A DNA stretch of 64,000 bases from Flavobacteriaceae bacterium (GCA_002694465.1 NZMG01000045.1:21930-85929); one strand, 5' to 3'; numbered from the stretch's first letter, positions 26,211 through 34,110 are shown. A program made the numbers and translations. Notes: generated from the letters alone by a model not told the origin.

Positions 26211-27068
26211 TTAAATACCCATACCGATATCGATTACTTTTTTAATAACTCTTTTAGATAATTTTAAGGCTAGGTTTGGGGTTAGTTCCACTGTCCTTCC
26301 CAATAATTTTACTTGATTGTTTTTCGCTTTGAAAAATTCAGCGTTTGGATTTTTGTTAAGTTCCTTTCCAATATTTATGATTGACATGTTACGATTGACC
26401 TCACTACCTTTTAAATTATGACCATCAAACTCAAACCTGAACCCTTGCAGTTTGTTTTGATTGTTGATCGATGGAATTACCTTGACCCCATTGGTTTCCA
26501 TTGCTTTGATATAGTCGTCAAATGATTTTGGTTGAAACTGCTTGATACTTAAGTCATGCCTTCTCTTTATTTCCGCCCTGATTTCCTTAAGATGGAATTC
26601 CTTTTCAAACTGTACCTGTTTAACGGTGGTCAATTTCATATCTTCCGCGACCCTTTCAGCTGCCAATTGACTCTTCTTTCCAACAAAGCTGTCATTGTAT
26701 GCTTTTCCATTAAAGTCAATCCTGTTGACATAAAAATGGATATGTTTGTGCTTTTTGTCCTGATGGACAAAAGCAACCGCCTGTCGTTCTCCTAATTTTA
26801 GCTGAACCATAAATTTCTGTGCTATTTCCTGTAAGTCTTTTGTTTTTAATTTCTCTCCATCTTTGATGGTAGGGCTAATGATAAAGGACAAAGTGTTTTT
26901 CTTGCATCGGGAATTCATATCCTGAACGGTTTTAAATTCTTTTGAAATTTCAGAAGGCGTTTCCCCAAAGAGATGTTGCCTCAACACAATTTCAGCATTT
27001 TTTTCCTGATTCCAACCATAGGCGATGGAAGCACTGGTTTGCGATATGGATCTTCCTTTACCAATCAC
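26211..27068 (-). CDS. Relaxase (MOBP-type mobilization protein)
   Basis: 285 aa. A candidate catalytic Tyr lies in SIAYGWN (Y17). Motif III with metal-binding histidines is HKHIHFYVNRID (H109, H111). It should nick the transfer origin and pilot the single strand. Its ATG overlaps the mobC stop (ATGA), so the two are translated together. The protein is relaxase domain only, with no helicase or primase extension. Confidence 0.85.
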   Translation of the reverse strand: MIGKGRSISQTSASIAYGWNQEKNAEIVLRQHLFGETPSEISKEFKTVQDMNSRCKKNTLSFIISPTIKDGEKLKTKDLQEIAQKFMVQLKLGERQAVAFVHQDKKHKHIHFYVNRIDFNGKAYNDSFVGKKSQLAAERVAEDMKLTTVKQVQFEKEFHLKEIRAEIKRRHDLSIKQFQPKSFDDYIKAMETNGVKVIPSINNQNKLQGFRFEFDGHNLKGSEVNRNMSIINIGKELNKNPNAEFFKAKNNQVKLLGRTVELTPNLALKLSKRVIKKVIDIGMGI

Positions 27069-27589
27069 TTTTTAAAGTTGTTGAGGTGTATCTTGATTTC
27101 ATCTGCCAATTGGTGTACTTTTTCTGTAAGGTTGGGATTCCGTTTTTTGTACATATTTCCAATGGACTTAAAACTGTTGTGATAACGGACCAACATTTTA
27201 TACATATCGATATGTTCATCGGTCAATCGTTCTGTTATTTTTTCTTTAAATGCAACTTTCCGGATATATTCGCTTAAGGTCAATCCGCATTTTTTGGCTT
27301 TTACTTTTAATAGTTTTTTCTCGAAGTTGGAACACCTTAATTTGATAAAAACGTTTTTTGCCTTAAAAGACTTTTTTTTGACACTGCGACCTTCGGGAGC
27401 AGGCAAGGTTGTTTTTGTGGGAACAAAAACACATCTTGCACTTCCTGCACCGCCAACACTTTCTTCCAAGTTTTTTAGTTCAAGTTCCCATTCCAAACTA
27501 TCGGAATCTTGTTTCAAATGGTCAAGTGGTATTACTATGCGATGCTTGTTTATCCCAATTTCTCTTTTAATATTTTTTTCCATTTTCAT
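27065..27589 (-). CDS. mobC: MobC-like mobilization accessory protein
   Basis: 174 aa. The C-terminal half carries a ribbon-helix-helix-like segment (VFIKLRCSNFEKKLLKVKAK, then KCGLTLSEYIRKVAF) typical of MobC relaxosome proteins. The N-terminal region holds a Gly/Pro-rich patch (GGAGSARCVFVPTKTTLPAP) encoded by a DNA segment that contains a perfect inverted repeat at 27411-27430, richer in GC than its surroundings. Overlaps the relaxase gene by 4 bp. It probably melts or bends the nick region for the relaxase. Confidence 0.75.
   Translation of the reverse strand: MKMEKNIKREIGINKHRIVIPLDHLKQDSDSLEWELELKNLEESVGGAGSARCVFVPTKTTLPAPEGRSVKKKSFKAKNVFIKLRCSNFEKKLLKVKAKKCGLTLSEYIRKVAFKEKITERLTDEHIDMYKMLVRYHNSFKSIGNMYKKRNPNLTEKVHQLADEIKIHLNNFKK
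27411..27430. repeat. Perfect inverted repeat inside mobC, candidate transfer-origin hairpin
   Basis: GTTTTTGT (27411-27418), loop GGGA, ACAAAAAC (27423-27430). Flanking CAGGCAAG (27399-27406) and CTTGCACTTCCTG add partial outer pairing. Such hairpins next to relaxase genes often mark oriT; placing it inside the coding frame is unusual. Inference only. Confidence 0.4.
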
Positions 27590-27598
27590 AACATCTTT

Positions 27599-28504
27599 CT
27601 AAATAATTCCATCGATTAATTTTTCATTGAGATCTTTATAATTTAAATACACACAACTTTGGTCAATAACATTTTTATACTGGTCTAATAAGTATGTGGT
27701 TATTTTATTTCCATTGCTATCATTGTCCAGAAGCAACAATATTTTTTGATATTTCTTTAGAAGTTGGACTACCTCATTTATAAAGGCAATTGAGTTTAAT
27801 ACTATAATATCGGATTCATAAATTAACATCTTATCACAAACAGCTAAGGATAACAAATCAAACATACCTTCAACAATTATCAGTTGTTTCTTACCTTTAG
27901 TTAGATAGGTGTATGATTTTGGGGAATTACAACTTTTAAAGAATTTATTTCTTAATTCCCATCCACCTAAATGGTTTTCCAATCCAATTGCAAAAAACGT
28001 TTTCCCATGATTTCGATACCATACTTCAGAACAACAGCGTTTGGCTATCTCTAATGGAATCTGTCTTGATCTTAGATATTGAATTAAAGCAGGATGCTCA
28101 ATTGTTTTTGTTCTGACAATGGTTATTTTATTTTCCTTCTGTTGAATTGCTTTAGGCAGATCTGAAAAAAGGGTTTGCTGTTGAAAAGAAAAAAGAGGAT
28201 TATCGTTACCTAAAAATTCCAATGCTTCTTTAACTGAACATTTTAACACCAACACAATAAGGTCAATTACATTTCCACCCATTCCTTTTCCATGGTCGTA
28301 CCATCGGTTAATTAGTTTGGAAACTTTGAAAGAGGCTTGGATTTCTGACCGTAGGACACTTAGAAACCAAGCTTCTTTCTCCGTCTCTTTTGTGGGAAAG
28401 TGCCCTAATCTTGCCAGAGTTTTTACTATGGAAATATTACGGGCTATTTCACATGTTATTTTTTTTCTTTTCATGAGCATTTTTTTTGTTTTTATGATTT
28501 TCAC
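27599..28504 (-). CDS. Primase-like protein with TOPRIM domain (mobile element)
   Basis: 301 aa. The N-terminal part (about residues 15-105) resembles the CHC2 zinc-finger module region of small primases (WYDHGKGMGGNVIDLI), though the zinc cysteines are not evident. The C-terminal TOPRIM domain shows IIVEGMFDLLSL (catalytic Glu) near 210 and LLLLDNDSNG (Asp-x-Asp) near 255. It should prime replication of the element or its transferred strand. Several in-frame Mets near the N-terminus (28504, 28480, 28474) leave the start uncertain. Confidence 0.75.
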   Translation of the reverse strand: MKIIKTKKMLMKRKKITCEIARNISIVKTLARLGHFPTKETEKEAWFLSVLRSEIQASFKVSKLINRWYDHGKGMGGNVIDLIVLVLKCSVKEALEFLGNDNPLFSFQQQTLFSDLPKAIQQKENKITIVRTKTIEHPALIQYLRSRQIPLEIAKRCCSEVWYRNHGKTFFAIGLENHLGGWELRNKFFKSCNSPKSYTYLTKGKKQLIIVEGMFDLLSLAVCDKMLIYESDIIVLNSIAFINEVVQLLKKYQKILLLLDNDSNGNKITTYLLDQYKNVIDQSCVYLNYKDLNEKLIDGII

Positions 28505-28692
28505 TTACCTACTCGACTAATCCTTTATTCATAAGGGTTAAGGTCTTAGGTGAGTACTAAATTCGACTTACCTAACTTACCTATATAGGTAAGTTAGGTA
28601 GGTTCAGGTAAGACAATAATTATCAATCTTACCTAAGCATACCCCTTTATCCATAAGGGGTCTAGTACTCTTAGGTAAGATGGTAAGTTGTT
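28504..28692. repeat. Iteron-like region with 32-bp perfect palindrome, candidate replication origin of the element
   Basis: About ten copies of GGTAAG/CTTACC-like words occur in 190 bp between the primase and VapE genes. Residues 28569-28600 form a perfect 32-bp palindrome made of TACCTAACTTACCTAT and its complement. Two related stem-loops with the core CCTTTATNCATAAGGG lie on either side (about 28522-28537 and 28643-28660). Iterons plus palindromes beside primase and helicase-like genes suggest an origin; an attenuator or operator for the downstream genes is the alternative. Confidence 0.55.
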
Positions 28693-29892
28693 TTAAGTAT
28701 TCATAGGTAATTCCAATTCCCATGGGCTATTTTTAAAAATTGATTTTGCCAAATAGCCATAAAGTTGTCGTTTGGAATGCTTCACTCTTTGAAAGTTGAA
28801 ACCAGTAAAAGCTTTTCCAACATTTACTTTGTTCAATCTTACGTTTAAACAAGATAATGATACCATTACATCTGATGCCGTAACAAAATCTTCCATCTCG
28901 GTTGATGTTTCATAATACTTGGCAATTAGCTCTTGTTCTGTTGTAAGACTGGTATATTTTTTGTTCCGTTCTTCATTTTCTTGAATATCCCGAATAGTTA
29001 GTTCGGGATTAAAATCTTTGACTTTATACGCTAAATGATAGGCTTGTGTCCAAACATCTTTGATATCAACTTCTTTTGAATACGCAAAATCAATTTGATC
29101 CATTAGCTCAAAACACAACCAACGTACAGAACCCGTTTCATCATTTAGAAAGGAAGACATATTGGTAGAACCCATAAAAGAGCATATTCTGGGTAAGGTG
29201 GTGTTCTTTCTATCATACGGTAATCTTTCGTTAATAAATGTCTTAGAGAAAAATGCTTTAAGGGCATTAACATCCTTTTTAGAGAGTACTGCCAATTCAT
29301 CAAGATTGTAAAGAAAATTTCTACATAATTGAATTCTTGCATCTTTATCATTACCAATATCTTCGGCCATGTATTCATTCAATTCAGGTGGGCATAAAAA
29401 GCGACACCAGGTCGATTTACCAGAGCTTTGACCTTTATGGCTGATAATAATGGCCTGTTTATTGAAATAATTTGGTTCAAATGCACATCGAATAGCTCGA
29501 ACCAACCATTTCTTTAAATGATAAAGAAAAGCTTCGTCATCATAGGTAGGCACATAGGAAGCCAATTTGGCAATATGGTCAAACCCATCCCATTTGGGTA
29601 GCCCATGAAAGTATTCTATAATAGGATTGTGTTTTTTGATGAGCTCAGACTTAATTAATATCTCAAGCTTAGCAGAACTGATATCAATCCCTGATTTAGC
29701 CAACTCTATAATCAGAGAATTTACATTGAGATAATGCCATGTTTTTTTCCCTTTCAAAGAGATCTGAAAATCATGGGATATTTCATTATAAAATATATCA
29801 TATTTTGAACATAGATATTCATAGGTGTAATCGAAAATTGTTTTCTTTTTGGGATCTTTAACAAGATAAAGCCCATTGTTTGTTGAAGCCAT
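28693..29892 (-). CDS. VapE/VirE-like P-loop ATPase (mobile element)
   Basis: 399 aa. Walker A is GQSSGKST (about residues 153-160) within IISHKGQSSGKSTWCRFL; Walker B-like FLYNLDELAVL follows near 190, and SFMGSTNMSSFLNDETG is the sensor/arginine-finger region of the VirE/VapE superfamily-3-like helicases common in Bacteroidota elements. It probably unwinds DNA for replication of the excised element along with the primase downstream. Sits after the excisionase-like gene by 76 bp. Confidence 0.85.
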   Translation of the reverse strand: MASTNNGLYLVKDPKKKTIFDYTYEYLCSKYDIFYNEISHDFQISLKGKKTWHYLNVNSLIIELAKSGIDISSAKLEILIKSELIKKHNPIIEYFHGLPKWDGFDHIAKLASYVPTYDDEAFLYHLKKWLVRAIRCAFEPNYFNKQAIIISHKGQSSGKSTWCRFLCPPELNEYMAEDIGNDKDARIQLCRNFLYNLDELAVLSKKDVNALKAFFSKTFINERLPYDRKNTTLPRICSFMGSTNMSSFLNDETGSVRWLCFELMDQIDFAYSKEVDIKDVWTQAYHLAYKVKDFNPELTIRDIQENEERNKKYTSLTTEQELIAKYYETSTEMEDFVTASDVMVSLSCLNVRLNKVNVGKAFTGFNFQRVKHSKRQLYGYLAKSIFKNSPWELELPMNT

Positions 29893-29968
29893 GTTATACA
29901 GTTTAGAAAACGGTAAGAAGGGTTACCGTTTGATTTATTAAAAAAAATTTATTGGAAATTAGATTCCT

Positions 29969-30256
29969 TTACCTTCTTTTATTTCTAAAAGAATATGCAA
30001 TGGCTTCTGCCTCTATTTCATCATTGGACTTACGACTGTTCTGAAGTAACCATGTATTGAGTTTTTTCTTTTCGAAATAGATCATTTTTCCATTAGGTTT
30101 GGAATGTGGGATATTGCCCGATGCAGTAAGTTTATAAAGATAACTTCTAGAGATACCTGTATAATCACAGGTTTCTTCAAAGGTTAATACGTCCTTACTA
30201 ACGGTAAGTAATCGTTCAATACGATCTAAGCGTTCTAAGATTAATAAGTTGTCCAT
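29969..30256 (-). CDS. Excisionase-like helix-turn-helix protein
   Basis: 95 aa. A MerR-like HTH_17 domain covers about residues 22-70 (LTFEETCDYTGISRSYLYKL, then IPHSKPNGKMIYFEK). Such small proteins act as recombination directionality factors or as activators of element genes in Bacteroidota integrative elements. The gene starts downstream of an 18-bp near-palindrome at 30284-30301 that may be its operator. Confidence 0.8.
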   Translation of the reverse strand: MDNLLILERLDRIERLLTVSKDVLTFEETCDYTGISRSYLYKLTASGNIPHSKPNGKMIYFEKKKLNTWLLQNSRKSNDEIEAEAIAYSFRNKRR

Positions 30257-30591
30257 TTTATTTGATTTTAGGATTAATAAATGAACAAAAGCACTTTTGT
30301 TTTCTTTTATAGAATTCTTAGGATAAATGTAGGGAAATATTAAGGTGGATTGAATTCTATAATTAATTAGTTGTTCACAAATAATTGATAAACAGAAGGT
30401 TAATTAATTTTATATTGATTTGTTGGCATAATTTCACCTCTTAATTTTATTTGAAATTAAAACAAATCAAACGAGAATAATCTATAGTATATCAGAAAAG
30501 TCTAAAAAAATGATTTTTGTGTAAAAATCATGGGTTATCAACATTGAAAGATGAGAATTTCATGAAAAACACTATTAAAAAAAGCTCATAT
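30257..30591. promoter_or_regulatory. Intergenic region with 18-bp inverted repeat
   Basis: AACAAAAG (30284-30291), CA, CTTTTGTT (30294-30301) lies 28 bp upstream of the excisionase-like start and could be an autoregulatory operator; its minus-strand reading also gives TGCTTTTG, close to a -7 box. I see nothing recognisable in the rest of this AT-rich gap (30302-30591). Confidence 0.4.
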
Positions 30592-31722
30592 CTATGAAAA
30601 TTTTAAGACAGGAATGCTATTTGCGGCTTCTTTCATTTTAGAATCTATTATTTTAGCATAAATTTCGGTCGTTCTTAATTCTTTATGCCCTAGCCTTTTA
30701 GATACAGTATAAATATCTGCTCCATTTTCTAATAACAAAACGGCATTGGTATGCCTGGCACTATGAAAAGTAATATGCTTTGTAATACCTGCACGCATAC
30801 ACCACCTTAAAATTTCCGCGTTAAAATGAGCACCATATTTGAGACCAGTAAAAACTCTATCATTTTGGTTTTCTCTTTTTCCTAGTAATGCCCTAGCTTG
30901 ATCAGATATATACAAATATTCAAGTCCATCCGTTTTTTTCTGCCTAAAAATGATTCTGAAATTATCATCTTCGTCCCTAACTTCTGACCACTTCATTTTA
31001 TTTATATCGCTCCATCTAAGACCAGTAAGACAACTAAAAATAAAAGCTTTTTTTAGGACAATATGTTTACATTTAGACTCACTCAATGCCTGTAATTCAG
31101 AATGAGTAAGGTACTCTCTCTTAGATTCAGCTTGATTAAACCCCTTAACCGATTTTATAACATTACTTTTTAAGTAGCCTTCATTAAATGCTTCTCTTAA
31201 TGCTGCTCTAAATTTATTGAAATATGTATATTTTGTATTTTGAGATAGTGGTGTACCTCCAATCGTTTTAGCCTCATAATGAAGATATTTTTTAAATCCT
31301 TTCACAAAATTTTCATTGACATCTTTTAATACTAAATGAGGTGGACAGTAGCGTTCCAAATGTTTAAGAGCGGCTTCCCAATTATCGTAATTCCCTTTAC
31401 TTTCATATCGCTCCTCCTTAAGTTTATTATAAAAGTCTAAAAATAGTATTTTACCCTTGTTATTATCCTCCATATTAAATTTCCCTCTTATGAGTTCTGC
31501 TTTCTTAAGGGTTAAAATATTTTGTGCAAGTTGTAAAGCTTCTTTATTTTCTTTATTTTCAATTGCCGTGCTGGGTTCTCCATGTAGGTACAGTTTTAAA
31601 TACTCAAAAGTTCTGTTATGTTTCATTTTACCGTTTTTATTTATAGAATATCCCATATAGTATTCTAAATACAGACTGGTACGTCCAGAGACTAGTTTCT
31701 TTTTTCTAAGACTTATTTTCAT
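30592..31722 (-). CDS. int: Tyrosine-recombinase integrase
   Basis: 376 aa. N-terminal arm-binding/SAM-like region (to about 210, with a phage-integrase core-binding segment near 110-200), then the catalytic domain with R in SCLTGLRWSD, K in the beta hairpin RQKKTDG, HSARH, LGHKE and the nucleophile Tyr in TEIYAKI. It is of the Bacteroidota phage_int_SAM_5/CTn type. It should integrate and excise the element. Located near the right end, as expected next to the attachment site. Confidence 0.92.
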   Translation of the reverse strand: MKISLRKKKLVSGRTSLYLEYYMGYSINKNGKMKHNRTFEYLKLYLHGEPSTAIENKENKEALQLAQNILTLKKAELIRGKFNMEDNNKGKILFLDFYNKLKEERYESKGNYDNWEAALKHLERYCPPHLVLKDVNENFVKGFKKYLHYEAKTIGGTPLSQNTKYTYFNKFRAALREAFNEGYLKSNVIKSVKGFNQAESKREYLTHSELQALSESKCKHIVLKKAFIFSCLTGLRWSDINKMKWSEVRDEDDNFRIIFRQKKTDGLEYLYISDQARALLGKRENQNDRVFTGLKYGAHFNAEILRWCMRAGITKHITFHSARHTNAVLLLENGADIYTVSKRLGHKELRTTEIYAKIIDSKMKEAANSIPVLKFS

Positions 31723-31819
31723 AATTGATGTTTTAAATAGTTATTTATTTTCTTTCACGAAAAAGTTTTACTCTAAATAGAATTCACAATCAAACTTTTT
31801 ACATTTATAATATTACGAC

Positions 31820-32173
31820 CTACTCAAATAGACCATCGAGTGTTGACTTTTTAATTCTTGTTAATCTATGTCCTAAATTCACGGCATGGATGCTTCCATT
31901 TCTGATATGATAATAAACTGTTCTTTTTGAACAATTTAAGAGTAAAGCAACTTCCTGAACATTCAAAAACTCTTTCTTCTTTATTTTCTCTAAGGCTATA
32001 TTTACTTTGCTCTTTGTTCCCTTATTACTTATATCAATTTTAGTTTCCTTGGCTTTAGCTTTGTAATGACGACTGTTACATTTATGAGAACAATATTTAG
32101 TAAGGGTTGTTCTTGCTGTAAATTCATTATTACAATATTCGCATATTCTCTGTATTCTAATATTACTGCTCAT
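31820..32173 (-). CDS. Zinc-finger / helix-turn-helix protein at element end
   Basis: 117 aa. The N-terminus has two paired cysteine motifs (CEYC and CSHKC, about residues 11-30). The C-terminal half (about 65-117) is an excisionase-like HTH: LNVQEVALLLNCSKRTVYYH and IHAVNLGHRLTRIKKSTLD. Found at the integrase-proximal end of many Bacteroidota elements. Repeats of TTAAGNGT directly upstream (32178-32224) are candidate binding sites. Role in excision or regulation is inferred. Confidence 0.75.
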   Translation of the reverse strand: MSSNIRIQRICEYCNNEFTARTTLTKYCSHKCNSRHYKAKAKETKIDISNKGTKSKVNIALEKIKKKEFLNVQEVALLLNCSKRTVYYHIRNGSIHAVNLGHRLTRIKKSTLDGLFE

Positions 32174-32177
32174 TGTC

Positions 32178-32245
32178 TTAAGAGTATTTAAGTATCCTTA
32201 GATGTCGTTAAGAGTCGTTAAGTGCAAAATTTGGCGACTTAACCC
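32178..32245. repeat. TTAAG-based repeats upstream of the HTH gene (integrase-arm or regulator sites)
   Basis: GTCGTTAAG occurs at 32204-32212 and 32214-32222 as a 10-bp tandem repeat. TTAAGAGT and TTAAGT occur just before (about 32178-32194), and the inverse form CGACTTAAC at 32235-32243. Clustered short repeats at an element terminus next to int/xis-like genes suggest arm-type binding sites or an operator. Confidence 0.45.
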
Positions 32246-32248
32246 AAA

Positions 32249-32273
32249 ACGAGGTGTAAAAAGTACACCTCGT
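32249..32273 (-). terminator. Perfect 10-bp hairpin at the element/trmE junction
   Basis: ACGAGGTGTA (32249-32258), 5-nt loop, TACACCTCGT (32264-32273). Read on the minus strand it is followed by TTTT, so it could terminate trmE transcripts 146 bp after the stop, or be a terminal structure of the element. Confidence 0.5.
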
Positions 32274-32368
32274 AAAAAATTTAATCGAAAAGGTGTAATT
32301 ATGGTGTAATAAAAGTATGAAAAAGGGGGTATAAAAGAAAAGTAAAAGGTAAAAAGTTATTCACAACC

Positions 32369-32387
32369 ATTTGATTTACAGTCAAAT
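32369..32387 (-). repeat. tRNA-Tyr anticodon-arm-like stem-loop, possible attachment core
   Basis: On the minus strand ATTTGA-CTGTAAA-TCAAAT makes a 6-bp stem with a 7-base loop identical in form to a tRNA-Tyr(GUA) anticodon loop. No tRNA surrounds it. Tyrosine integrases often use anticodon arms as attachment cores, so this may be the element's att site 32 bp from the end of trmE. No clear second copy at the left end was found. Confidence 0.35.
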
Positions 32388-32418
32388 AGTGCGTTTTGAT
32401 TTCAAATAAAATGATTGG

Positions 32419-33900
32419 CTACTTTCCGATACAAAAATTAGCAAATATATTTCCAAGTAAATCGTCGTTGGAGATTTCGCCAGTGATTTCGCCAAAGTGG
32501 TATAAGGCTTGCCGAATGTCAATCGCCAGTAGATCGCCGCTTAGGTTGGCATCAATCCCTGCTTGTACTTTTTGTATTTCTTCTAACGCCTTTAATAACG
32601 CATCGTAATGACGGGAATTGGTAACGATGGTTTCGTTGTTGCGGAGGGCACCCGTATTGACAAAGTTAAGCAGCGTGTTTTTTAAGGTTTCGACACCTTG
32701 TCCTGTTTTGGCGGATAAACTTATGGTCTGTGACCCTTCGACTGCGCTCAGGGAGACTTGTAACTTCTTTATTTCTTCTTCCGAAAGGGTATCTACTTTA
32801 TTGGCAATGACCACCAAGGTTTTTTGCGGAAACTTGTTTTTGATTTTTTCAATTTCAATTTTCGTGGACGCTATCGCATTCTGTGATGTCTCGCTGCCCT
32901 TGTCGAAGCGCTTTTTGGAGGCATCATTAAAACTCTCATCGGACTTCGACAGGCTCAGTCTGACAGTGTTACTGTCGAATAAGTAAATGACTACTTGGGC
33001 TTGTTCCATCTTTTGGAAAGTCTTCTGGATGCCTAAGCCTTCAATGGTATCTGTCGTTTCTCGGATACCAGCAGTGTCGATAAAGCGGAAGCCTACACCG
33101 CCAATGGTGATTTCATCTTCAATGGTATCGCGGGTGGTTCCTGCAATGTCGCTTACAATGGCGCGTTCTTCGTTTAATAAGGCATTGAGTAGGGTAGACT
33201 TCCCTACATTGGGTTCGCCCACTATGGCAACTGGAATTCCGTTTTTAAGGACGTTTCCTGTAGCAAAGGAATCGATAAGGCGTTTTAATACGTGGGTGAT
33301 TTTGGATATCAAGGCTTGAAATTCGTCTCTATTGGCGAATTCTACGTCTTCTTCGGCAAAGTCGAGTTCGAGTTCGATGAGGGAGGCAAAATTGAGGAGC
33401 TGCTCTCTAAGGGCCTTTATTTCGGAAGAAAACCCACCGCGCATTTGCTGAATCGCCAATTGGTGACTCGCTTCGGAGTCTGAAGCGATTAAATCGGCTA
33501 CGGCTTCTGCCTGACTTAAGTCCATTTTTCCATTGAGGAAGGCGCGCAAGGTAAATTCTCCTGCCTGTGCCATGCGAGCGCCTTTCCGAAGGCATAGCTG
33601 GATGATTTCTTGCTGAATGTAATTACTGCCGTGGCAGGAAAACTCCACCACATCTTCGCCTGTATAGCTGTTGGGGTTTTTAAACATACTCGCCAAGACC
33701 TCGTCCACCACACGGTCGCCGTCCTTGATATGCCCTAAATGAATGGTATGCGTCTTTTGTTGGGAGAGCTTTTTCCCAGATACCGAAACAAACACACAGG
33801 ATGCTATCTCCAAGGCTTGTTCACCCGATAGGCGGATAATAGCAATGGCACCCGCTCCGGCAGGGGTGGCTAAGGCAACAATGGTGTCTGTATGCGTCAT
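32419..33900 (-). CDS. mnmE: tRNA modification GTPase MnmE (TrmE) with REP-encoded insertions
   Basis: 493 aa; forms with MnmG the enzyme that modifies wobble uridines. N-terminal folate-binding domain; G domain with GEPNVGKST (about 226), DTAGIRET and NKVD (about 365); the C-terminus ends in the conserved FCIGK. Between DTAG and NKVD lies an extra stretch of roughly 35 residues (about 311-346: NTVRLSLSKSDES ... ETSQNAIAST) encoded by an inverted-repeat element. A second short segment (VSLSAVEGSQ, about 382-391) matches another palindromic repeat. E. coli MnmE has 454 residues and lacks both. Reading frame is intact, and catalytic motifs are kept, so function is likely retained. Confidence 0.95.
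   Translation of the reverse strand: MTHTDTIVALATPAGAGAIAIIRLSGEQALEIASCVFVSVSGKKLSQQKTHTIHLGHIKDGDRVVDEVLASMFKNPNSYTGEDVVEFSCHGSNYIQQEIIQLCLRKGARMAQAGEFTLRAFLNGKMDLSQAEAVADLIASDSEASHQLAIQQMRGGFSSEIKALREQLLNFASLIELELDFAEEDVEFANRDEFQALISKITHVLKRLIDSFATGNVLKNGIPVAIVGEPNVGKSTLLNALLNEERAIVSDIAGTTRDTIEDEITIGGVGFRFIDTAGIRETTDTIEGLGIQKTFQKMEQAQVVIYLFDSNTVRLSLSKSDESFNDASKKRFDKGSETSQNAIASTKIEIEKIKNKFPQKTLVVIANKVDTLSEEEIKKLQVSLSAVEGSQTISLSAKTGQGVETLKNTLLNFVNTGALRNNETIVTNSRHYDALLKALEEIQKVQAGIDANLSGDLLAIDIRQALYHFGEITGEISNDDLLGNIFANFCIGK
32734..32754. repeat. REP-like palindrome within mnmE (GCGCTCAG type)
   Basis: CCCTTCGACTGCGCTCAGGGA is an interrupted palindrome of the 'CTTCGACTGCGCTCAGG' type scattered through many Flavobacteriia genomes. 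Here it is read in frame as SLSAVEG in MnmE, in the loop between NKVD and the SAK-like G5 motif. Confidence 0.7.
32881..32965. repeat. REP-like inverted-repeat element inserted in mnmE
   Basis: The arm at 32944-32965 (CTTCGACAGGCTCAGTCTGACA) differs by one base from the arm at 46451-46472. A degenerate facing arm, containing TGTCGAAG at 32901-32908 and preceded by CTGTGATGTCTCGCTGCCCT, gives an inverted pair with a loop of about 35 nt. The whole element is translated in frame within the MnmE G domain. Confidence 0.7.
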
Positions 33901-33930
33901 AGCGGCAAAAGTACGAAATAGAAAGGATTT

Positions 33931-34089
33931 GTGAAGGGTAAAGGGTGAAGGGTGATGGGTAAAGGGTAAAGGGTAAAGGGTGAAGGGTGAAGGGTGAAGG
34001 GTGAAGGGTGAAGGGTGAAGGGAGAAGGGGGATGGGTGAAAGGTGAAGGGTGAAGGGTGAAAGGTGAAGGGTAAAGGGTGAAGGGTGAA
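33931..34089. repeat. Heptanucleotide tandem repeat (GGGTGAA)
   Basis: About 22 copies of a 7-bp unit, GGGTGAA with GGGTAAA, GGGTGAT and GGGAGAA variants, beginning 30 bp upstream of the mnmE start codon. Unequal copies indicate replication slippage. Translated frames through it give a spurious Pro/Ser/Phe-rich peptide and are not genes. It may change the distance between mnmE and upstream promoter signals. Confidence 0.9.
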
Positions 34090-34110
34090 TTGGTTTTTGG
34101 ATACACCCTA

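Larger units (their letters stand above)
25800..32390. mobile_element. Integrative mobilizable element
   Basis: All eight genes between the transporter and trmE lie on the minus strand and form a mobilizable-element set: coiled-coil membrane protein, relaxase, MobC, primase/toprim, VapE-like ATPase, excisionase-like HTH, tyrosine integrase and a zinc-finger/HTH protein. There is no type IV secretion system, so transfer would need a helper. The exact ends are not proven. The right end lies between 32174 and 32418 (repeats and a tRNA-anticodon-like stem-loop are there) and the left between 25740 and 25870. I found no long direct repeat joining the two. Confidence 0.75.

Noticed and set aside
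32369..32387. tRNA-Tyr gene
   Set aside because: Only the anticodon stem-loop is present; no acceptor, D or T arms can be drawn around it.
33931..34089. Possible CRISPR array
   Set aside because: The repeat unit is 7 bp with no spacers; it is a simple minisatellite, and no cas genes are present.
33897..34106. Minus-strand frame rich in Ser-Pro-Phe-Thr
   Set aside because: It is a translation of the GGGTGAA heptamer array, not a gene.
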